Source of the DNA: an uncultured Flavobacteriales bacterium
GTDB lineage: Bacteria > Bacteroidota > Bacteroidia > Flavobacteriales > Crocinitomicaceae
Assembly (NCBI GenBank): GCA_946886545.1
Contig: CAMPIU010000027.1
Span: forward strand, 1-14,112
DNA: 14,112 bases
Reading direction: 5' to 3'
The notes under the pieces are model-generated. The model saw only the letters and a list, made by a program, of their open reading frames with translations, ran no database searches and was not told the origin of the DNA. Of the stretch, positions 9,098 through 14,112 are shown piece after piece; position 1 is the stretch's first letter, and every line of letters starts with the position of its first letter. The translations under genes and the position numbers were made by a program.

Positions 9098-10705
9098 TTA
9101 ACGAACCTTCCCAACAACAGAGTCTGTCGTACTTTCCTTCTTCATTCGCTTAACAACCAGCAAACAAATAATCCCGATGCAAAGCCAAAGAAGGTCAATT
9201 GAAAAAATGCCGTATTCTCCATTGTTCCAGGTTCTCCACAACCAATTCCCTGAACTGAATCCGTTTACCAACGGAATGAGTACGCTCAGAATTCCCCCTG
9301 TGAGCAAACACCATTTATTGGTGAATGCTTTATTCTTTTTCAATATGAGCAATATACTCAGGACAAGCCAGCCCAGGAAGAAAGTGTAATTCAGAATAGA
9401 TTCCCTGGCTCCGGAAAGCGATTCGGGAAGTAATTTAGAAACAATAAAACTTGCAGCAGTAATCGGCAACATGGATAAGCAAAGAGCCAAATAGATTGAT
9501 CAGACCCCTTCGTTATACTTTCTTTTTTTCTCCGTGATGTTTTTCTTGTTCCTTGCCTCCATCCAAATCAAAACACCCGATATAATTACAAAACAAGTAA
9601 GAAAAGCCATCAAGAAATAAACTGTTTTCAAAAAATAAGTACTCAAAGTTCCAATCTCTCCAAATTGCGCATAATGCAAACGTCTTACTGAAGACCAAAT
9701 ATCATCGTAGTATCCCATTTCTCCCGGCTTGTGAACCTGTGTCACTTTCCCTGTTTCGGCACTAAAAAGGATTGATCCTTGACCTAAAAAGCGCTCTTTA
9801 ATATGTTCCGAACCGCTGACTTCAACACTCATCGTTTTGCTGCCATAGAATTTCAAATGAAGCCGGTCGACTTTAAAATCCGTCCATTTTTTGCTTGTTT
9901 CCGAAACCATTTTATTGTAATCGACCAAATAGGCTTGTTTAGCCCCCAGTGTGTCCGCTTTTGATTCACGGATTACATCATCGTACATCTTTTCAGTATC
10001 TCCATTGTAGATCCACAAGGCATTGGAGCCTGCCACAATAATTCCCAGTCCGAACATGGAACCCGTCAGCGCATACAAAAACTGAAAAGGAAGTCCGATA
10101 ACCCCAAGAGCGGTATGTGCATCGGTCCAAACCGTTTTTAATTTCTGCTTCGGGCGGAACACAAAAAAGTTTGATTTGATCTTCTTCCAGTGGACGAGAA
10201 TCCCAGTGACAATTGCCAGGAAGAAAAACAAAGCTACGAAACCTGAAATATAATAACCAATCCGATCCAGCTGGTAATAGAAATGCAGTAAATACAGCAA
10301 CTCACCGAGACTGAAAGAGCTGTCATGATTCTTTAAAACATACTCTTTCGGATTTACTTCAAACTCATAAGCAATCTTCCCTAAGGAATCCGTTTTCGGA
10401 TCATCCGAAGCGGAAATATAAACCGATTGTTCCTCTGATGTTCCTTCGGAATATACATAGATATTTCTTCCGTAAAGTGAAGGAACGTGCTGTTCGACAG
10501 AATCCATGATCCGGCTGTAATCTATCTTCCCTGATTTACTTGTTACTACGCTGACTTGTTCGAATTTACCTGTTTCCCATTCACCTATTTCTTGTCGGAA
10601 CAAGGTAAAGGCCCCACCGAAAAAGATGATGAAAAGTCCGACAGTGATCGTAATTCCACTAACGGTATGCAGATGAAAGAATACGTTGTAATTTCTGTTG
10701 TTCAT
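9098..10705 (-). pseudogene. PepSY-associated transmembrane protein, interrupted by in-frame TGA
   Basis: Start chosen as ATG at 10705 (MNNRNYNVFFHLHTVSG), the usual opening of this family; a TTG at 10720 would overlap the upstream spacing without adding conserved sequence. The frame runs 401 codons to TGA at 9500-9502, then stays open in the same frame (SIYLALCLSMLPITAASF...) to TAA at 9098-9100, about 535 codons in all. Visible: TM1 at about residues 17-36, a periplasmic PepSY-type region, TM2 about 155-178, TM3 about 203-230, a second periplasmic region, TM4 about 365-390, and, after the TGA, four more hydrophobic segments. Conserved-looking histidines sit in FHLH, LLHFYY, VHW, DAHTALG and RRLHYAQFG. 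PepSY membrane proteins (PiuB/FoxB-like) are linked to siderophore iron uptake; some are heme-containing ferrisiderophore reductases. That role here is inferred from family and neighbours. The 401-residue part keeps the PepSY core and may still be made. Confidence 0.75.
9500..9502 (-). other. Premature in-frame TGA in the PepSY gene
   Basis: The minus-strand codons are GGG GTC TGA TCA ATC TAT TTG. Translation on both sides is in the same frame, and reads YNEGV-stop-SIYLALCLSMLP. From memory of the family, a glycine commonly follows the valine here, so a single GGA to TGA change would explain it. Other complete genes in the window end in TAA or TAG, so the stop assignment of TGA itself is not tested elsewhere here, but Bacteroidota use the standard bacterial code. 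Confidence 0.7.
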
Positions 10706-10720
10706 GACCAAGATGAGCAA

Positions 10721-11005
10721 TTAATTTCTTCCGAAATGAATGAGTATGTAAAGGGCTGCTAAAATAAGCAGGTAATAGAGCCAGCATTTCCAGCCGTTTT
10801 CGAACAGGAAGGGCACAATCATCAAAGTGATCCAAACAGGGAAAAGTCCGTAAACAGAGGTTACTACAGCTGTTTTGTAATCCGGAAGCCAGAAAGCCAA
10901 TGCAGCGAATAGAAACGATGAAATCAATAAACTTCCCAGGATTGCTGCTGTCACTTTCGCGAAGCGCTGCCAACCTGATGAAAGGTATTTTTTATTTGCC
11001 GGCAT
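10721..11005 (-). CDS. Small three-helix membrane protein, DUF3649-like iron-uptake accessory
   Basis: 94 residues, ATG at 11005 to TAA at 10721-10723. Three predicted membrane helices at about residues 15-40, 46-68 and 74-91 surround a short basic N-terminus (MPANKKYLSSGWQRFAK). The pattern RFAKVTAAILGSL ... FWLPDYKTAVVTS resembles the DUF3649 family, small inner-membrane proteins usually encoded beside PepSY proteins and siderophore receptors; this is recognised by pattern, not by search. The start lies inside the end of the upstream gene (14-base overlap, 10992-11005), pointing to translational coupling, and the PepSY ATG follows 15 bases after its stop. Biochemical function is unknown. 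Confidence 0.65.
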   Translation of the reverse strand: MPANKKYLSSGWQRFAKVTAAILGSLLISSFLFAALAFWLPDYKTAVVTSVYGLFPVWITLMIVPFLFENGWKCWLYYLLILAALYILIHFGRN

Positions 11006-11294
11006 GTGAATGATTTTTTATTTGTTCTTTGGTTATCAGCGGCCTTAACAGAACAGTCAAACCGGCTACCAGCATGAGACAGGTCAAATCAAAGAATAAA
11101 CCTCCGGCAAAGCCGAATAGCAGCATGAAAGCTACTAAGGAAATCCCGAGTAAAAATCCTCCCAGGGCAGATGAAAACTTCTTCTGTTTGCGGACCTGCT
11201 GTTCCCAGTTCAATAAGATATAAGTTGTTTTAGCCGAATTGGTATAGAGCAAATAAAAGCCCAGTAATTTCAATAAGAATAAACCAAAAACCAT
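10992..11294 (-). CDS. Small membrane protein, DUF3325-like iron-uptake accessory
   Basis: 100 residues, ATG at 11294 to TAA at 10992-10994. It is the first gene of the minus-strand operon. Hydrophobic segments lie at about residues 2-19, 44-68 and 70-88, with a basic loop (WEQQVRKQKKF) between the first and second. The length, the three-helix layout and the position directly before a DUF3649-like gene and a PepSY gene fit the DUF3325 family, found in iron-uptake clusters; the match is by pattern and context, and is less certain than for the PepSY protein. The C-terminus (KNHSHAGK) is encoded in the overlap with the next gene. A promoter with a good Bacteroidota consensus lies 38-68 bases upstream. 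Confidence 0.6.
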   Translation of the reverse strand: MVFGLFLLKLLGFYLLYTNSAKTTYILLNWEQQVRKQKKFSSALGGFLLGISLVAFMLLFGFAGGLFFDLTCLMLVAGLTVLLRPLITKEQIKNHSHAGK

Positions 11295-11308
11295 TTTTAT
11301 CTGCTTTG

Positions 11309-11322
11309 CGGGTAGATTCCCG
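11309..11322 (-). promoter_or_regulatory. Short hairpin in the operon leader
   Basis: CGGG and CCCG arms around a 6-base loop lie just inside the predicted 5' end of the transcript and about 14 bases before the ATG. It may stabilise the mRNA 5' end; four base pairs could also arise by chance. Confidence 0.3.
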
Positions 11323-11331
11323 ATTTTCCGG

Positions 11332-11362
11332 CAAAATTAGTTTTTTGGTGAGCGAGGTTCAA
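11332..11362 (-). promoter_or_regulatory. Bacteroidota-type promoter of the iron-accessory operon
   Basis: On the minus strand TTG (11362-11360) is followed by 20 bases and then TAATTTTG (11339-11332), a full match to the TAnnTTTG -7 box with the accepted 17-23 base spacing. It points at the operon start: the predicted transcript begins near 11326, giving a leader of about 32 bases before ATG 11294. Confidence 0.65.
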
Positions 11363-11379
11363 TACCTGAATTGAGGTAT
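11362..11379. promoter_or_regulatory. Near-palindrome abutting the -33 element, candidate operator
   Basis: ATACCT-GAATTG-AGGTAT: outer 6-base arms are perfect inverted repeats and the core AATT is itself palindromic, so 16 of 18 positions fit a palindrome. It touches the TTG of the operon promoter, where an activator or repressor dimer could act. It does not match the classic Fur box. No regulator gene is in the window. Confidence 0.4.
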
Positions 11380-11384
11380 AGATT

Positions 11385-11430
11385 TTCGAATCATTACTTA
11401 TACAGGGTACTTTCGAATTATTTGTTATAC
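11385..11430. repeat. 19-nt imperfect direct repeat, two copies
   Basis: Copy 1 at 11385-11403 (TTCGAATCATTACTTATAC) and copy 2 at 11412-11430 (TTCGAATTATTTGTTATAC) match at 16 of 19 bases, with starts 27 bases apart. Each begins with the palindrome TTCGAA and ends with TTATAC. Lying upstream of the operon promoter, they may be paired binding sites for a regulator; AT-rich sequence makes chance similarity possible. Confidence 0.45.
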
Positions 11431-11455
11431 CCTTTTGGGAAGAAGGCGGGTTTAA

Positions 11456-11495
11456 AAATATGTAGGGGTGGAAAATTTTCCACCCCTACATATTT
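11456..11495 (-). terminator. Perfect 40-bp palindrome, probable rho-independent terminator
   Basis: Two 20-base arms meet at 11475/11476 without any mismatch. The strong part is GTAGGGGTGG paired with CCACCCCTAC around an AAAATTTT centre. Read on the minus strand it overlaps the stop codon of the DUF4834-like gene (TAA 11496-11494) and is followed by ATATTTTTAAA, so it should end transcription from carB and that gene before the iron-type operon. The opposite side is also AT-rich, so weak bidirectional action is possible. Confidence 0.75.
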
Positions 11496-11769
11496 AATCT
11501 ATTTCTTCATAATCCACATCCTGAACATCGCCTTTTGGATTTGATTTCGAGACGGAAACCTTTCCGAAATTCTTCAGTTTTTCGTTCCGTTCCTTTACAA
11601 ATTCCTTTTCACGAGCCAGATCAACGCGTTCCTGGTCCAGGTTGCGTTTGGCAATCATCACACGACCCAAAAACCGGAGCAACACCATTGCTCCGACCAG
11701 GATCAATATTGTTTTGAACAAACCTGATATGCTTGCTTCAACTATTTCAGGATTTAATAATCTGCTCAT
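11494..11769 (-). CDS. DUF4834-like small membrane protein
   Basis: 91 residues, ATG at 11769 to TAA at 11494-11496. One membrane helix (about residues 17-39, FKTILILVGAMVLLRFLGRV), then a charged, probably coiled-coil stretch (about 41-67), a Ser/Lys/Asn linker, and an acidic end DVDYEEID. The helix with RFLGR and the DYEEID-type tail are typical of the DUF4834 family of Bacteroidota, whose function is unknown; recognition is by pattern. It lies 94 bases downstream of carB on the same strand with no clear promoter or terminator between, so it is probably cotranscribed, and its stop runs into the 40-bp palindrome. Confidence 0.65.
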   Translation of the reverse strand: MSRLLNPEIVEASISGLFKTILILVGAMVLLRFLGRVMIAKRNLDQERVDLAREKEFVKERNEKLKNFGKVSVSKSNPKGDVQDVDYEEID

Positions 11770-11863
11770 TCAAACCTATTACTATTCATATTTAACGCCT
11801 GCTATTGATGCTTGACGACTGCGCTAACGCTTGTCTGTATCGAATCGAAAACAGTGCTTTCTC
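11770..11863. other. Spacer between carB and the DUF4834-like gene
   Basis: 94 bases with no gene. A TAGGTTTG on the minus strand just before ATG 11769 resembles a -7 box but has no TTG at the right distance and would start transcription inside the gene, so it is not called. No terminator-like hairpin with a T run is seen. Confidence 0.5.
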
Positions 11864-14112
11864 TTACTTAGACAAATGCATGTTTCTTTCCGAATAGATC
11901 TTCGTAAAGAAAGGGTCTTTTAAATTCTTGATGAAACGGATCGCTTCACCTGTAGATTTCATTTCAGGACCTAATTCTTTCTTCACATCCGGGAATTTCT
12001 CGTACGAGAACACCGGAATTTTAATAGCGTATCCTTCTCTTTTCGGATTGAATGTGAAATCCTTCACCTTCTTTTCACCCAGCATGACTTTCGTTGCATA
12101 GTTCACATACGGTTCGTCATAAGCTTTCGCAATGAACGGAACTGTACGGGAAGCACGCGGATTCGCTTCGATTACATATACTTTATCGTCTTTGATGGCA
12201 AACTGAATATTGATCAATCCAACCGTTCTCAATTCGACTGCAATTTTTCTTGTAATGTCTTCGATCTGCTGCATCACAAAGTCTCCCAGGTTATAAGGAG
12301 GAAGAACAGCGTAAGAATCACCGGAGTGAATTCCAGCAGGTTCAATATGCTGCATTACACCGATGATGTATACATCTTCTCCGTCACAAATTGCATCTGC
12401 TTCCGCTTCAATTGCTCCACCCAGGAAATGATCCAATAAGATCTGGTTGTTCCCCATTTCATTGATAATATCAACTACGTGGTGTTCCAATTCTTCTTTG
12501 TTGATGACAATCTTCATTTTTTGTCCGCCAAGTACATAGGAAGGTCGAACCAATAAAGGAAAACCCAGGTCCTTCGACAATTCAATTGCTTGTTCGGCAC
12601 TTTCCACTACTCCGTATTTCGGGAAAGGAATGTTATTCTTTTCCAAAAGCTTGGAGAATCTTCCGCGGTCTTCTGCCAAATCCAAGGCATCAAAGCTTGT
12701 TCCAAGGATCTTAATCCCGTAACGCTCCAATTTCTCAGCCAGTTTCAAAGCCGTTTGCCCACCCAGCTGAACGATTACACCTTCCGGTTTTTCGTGCTGG
12801 ATAATGTCATAGATATGTTCCCAGAAAACAGGCTCAAAGTATAATTTATCAGCTGTATCGAAATCGGTAGAAACCGTTTCCGGGTTACAGTTGATCATGA
12901 TCGTTTCGTAACCGCATTCCTTTGCAGCCAAAACTCCGTGTACGCAGGAATAATCGAATTCGATTCCCTGACCGATACGATTCGGTCCGGAACCTAAAAC
13001 AACTACCTTTTTCTTGTCGCTTGCTATACTCTCATTCTCATCTTCAAATGTAGAATAGTAATACGGTGTTTTTGCATCAAATTCTGCCGCACAGGTATCA
13101 ACCAATTTGAACACGCGTTTGATACCCATTTCAGTACGCTTATTGTGCACTTCCGACTCCAGGCAACGCAGCAAATGTGCTACCTGACGGTCTGCGTATC
13201 CTTTTTGTTTCGCTTCGAACATCAATTCTTTCGGGATATTTCCCAAATGGAATTTCTCGATGCGGCGCTCTAATTTGATCAGATCCTCAATTTGTTTCAG
13301 GAACCAGGTATCTATTTTCGTTTTTTCGAAGATCGTTTTGAAAGGAATTCCCAATTTGATTGCATCGTAAACATGGAACAAGCGGTTCCAGCTAGGATTT
13401 TCAAGAGAATGTAAAATGTCATCCTGGCTGGTGAGCTCTTTACCATCAGCTCCTAATCCATTTCGATTGATCTCCAATGACTGACAAGCTTTTTGTAATG
13501 CTTCCTGGAACGAACGTCCGATTCCCATTACCTCACCTACCGATTTCATTTGCAGTCCAAGTCGGCGATCTGTTCCCGGGAATTTATTAAAGTTCCAGCG
13601 TGGTATTTTCACGATCACGTAATCCAGTGTCGGCTCGAATAAAGCTGAAGTTGTTTTGGTGATCTGATTGCTCAATTCATTTAAGTGGTAACCGATTGCC
13701 AGTTTCGAAGCAATTTTAGCGATAGGATAACCGGTTGCTTTCGATGCCAAAGCCGATGAACGGGATACACGCGGATTGATCTCAATTGCGATAATATCTT
13801 CATTTTCATCCGGTGAAACTGCGAATTGTACGTTACAGCCTCCTGCAAAGTTTCCGATCGAACGCATCATCAGGATAGCCATATCCCGCATGCGTTGGAA
13901 AGTTGTATCCGAAAGTGTCATAGCAGGAGCGACCGTAATGGAATCTCCCGTATGAATTCCCATCGGGTCAAAGTTCTCAATCGAACAGATAATCACCACG
14001 TTGTCGTTTGCATCCCGCAATAGCTCCAATTCGTATTCTTTCCAGCCCAAAAGTGCCTTATCAATCATTACCTCGTGGATCGGAGACAATTGAAGACCGC
14101 GTTCCAGCAATC
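11864..14112 (-). CDS. carB: Carbamoyl-phosphate synthase large subunit, 5'-truncated
   Basis: CarB uses ammonia from the CarA glutaminase subunit, bicarbonate and two ATP to make carbamoyl phosphate for pyrimidine and arginine synthesis in the cytoplasm. The frame enters from the right edge; about 748 residues are visible and about 200 N-terminal residues are missing. Order: rest of the first ATP-grasp domain (visible residues 1 to about 210: [46 protein letters not shown]); oligomerisation region (about 210-360); second half starting [20 protein letters not shown] (about 368); second ATP-grasp (RPSYVLGGQ about 522-530, [12 protein letters not shown] about 588-599, [14 protein letters not shown] about 646-659). 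The protein stops about 30 residues after [10 protein letters not shown], at TAA 11864-11866, so the C-terminal MGS-like allosteric domain of the E. coli enzyme is absent; this short form is usual in Flavobacteriales. No frame lesions are visible. Confidence 0.97.
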   Translation of the reverse strand, partial: LLERGLQLSPIHEVMIDKALLGWKEYELELLRDANDNVVIICSIENFDPMGIHTGDSITVAPAMTLSDTTFQRMRDMAILMMRSIGNFAGGCNVQFAVSPDENEDIIAIEINPRVSRSSALASKATGYPIAKIASKLAIGYHLNELSNQITKTTSALFEPTLDYVIVKIPRWNFNKFPGTDRRLGLQMKSVGEVMGIGRSFQEALQKACQSLEINRNGLGADGKELTSQDDILHSLENPSWNRLFHVYDAIKLGIPFKTIFEKTKIDTWFLKQIEDLIKLERRIEKFHLGNIPKELMFEAKQKGYADRQVAHLLRCLESEVHNKRTEMGIKRVFKLVDTCAAEFDAKTPYYYSTFEDENESIASDKKKVVVLGSGPNRIGQGIEFDYSCVHGVLAAKECGYETIMINCNPETVSTDFDTADKLYFEPVFWEHIYDIIQHEKPEGVIVQLGGQTALKLAEKLERYGIKILGTSFDALDLAEDRGRFSKLLEKNNIPFPKYGVVESAEQAIELSKDLGFPLLVRPSYVLGGQKMKIVINKEELEHHVVDIINEMGNNQILLDHFLGGAIEAEADAICDGEDVYIIGVMQHIEPAGIHSGDSYAVLPPYNLGDFVMQQIEDITRKIAVELRTVGLINIQFAIKDDKVYVIEANPRASRTVPFIAKAYDEPYVNYATKVMLGEKKVKDFTFNPKREGYAIKIPVFSYEKFPDVKKELGPEMKSTGEAIRFIKNLKDPFFTKIYSERNMHLSK

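Noticed and set aside
9490..9490. Independent 130-residue gene starting at TTG 9490
   Set aside because: It is in the same frame as the PepSY gene, follows its TGA after three sense codons, and resembles the usual PepSY protein tail, so it is treated as part of the interrupted gene.
9500..9502. TGA read as selenocysteine or as glycine by an altered code
   Set aside because: The position fits glycine rather than cysteine, no selenocysteine hairpin is evident, and Bacteroidota are not known to reassign TGA; the glycine-coding lineages are unrelated.
11762..11785. Promoter immediately before the DUF4834-like gene (TAGGTTTG)
   Set aside because: No TTG at 17-23 bases upstream, and transcription would begin inside the coding region.

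Overview
The window looks like chromosomal DNA of a Bacteroidota bacterium, most likely order Flavobacteriales (the family, possibly Crocinitomicaceae, is a guess). The evidence is: two giant secreted proteins ending in the gliding-motility-associated C-terminal domain used by the type IX secretion system (T9SS); a promoter of the Bacteroidota type (TTG-N20-TAnnTTTG); no clear Shine-Dalgarno sequences; a DUF4834-type small membrane protein; and a CarB lacking the C-terminal allosteric domain, as in other Bacteroidota.

Layout. Bases 1-3841 (+) are the 3' part of a giant T9SS cargo protein, with beta-propeller-type repeats, then Ig/PKD-like modules, then the sorting domain. Bases 4037-8712 (+) hold a full-length tandem paralogue of about 1558 residues, whose frame is broken once near 4396. 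Three bases after its stop is a small unrecognised gene (8716-9079, +), also broken by a one-base frame change near 8860. Convergent to it, on the minus strand, is a three-gene membrane operon (11294 to 9098): a DUF3325-like protein, a DUF3649-like protein and a PepSY-associated transmembrane protein. This set resembles the accessory genes found next to siderophore receptors. The PepSY gene carries an in-frame TGA where related proteins appear to have glycine. Upstream of this operon, 11295-11493 holds a well-formed promoter, a near-palindrome, a 19-nt imperfect direct repeat and a perfect 40-bp palindrome that is probably the terminator of the next gene. Further right, on the minus strand, are a DUF4834-like gene (11494-11769) and the 3' three quarters of carB (11864 to the right edge).

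How the parts work together. carB is housekeeping (pyrimidine and arginine synthesis) and the DUF4834-like gene probably shares its transcript, ending at the 40-bp palindrome. The iron-type operon has its own promoter. The two giant proteins are probably exported by T9SS to the cell surface or medium.

The most notable feature is three separate coding lesions in three consecutive transcription units between about 4.4 and 9.5 kb, with intact genes on both sides. Either this segment is decaying, or the assembly has local errors. No stretch longer than 200 bases lacks a gene. I see no tRNA, rRNA, CRISPR array, transposase or integrase.
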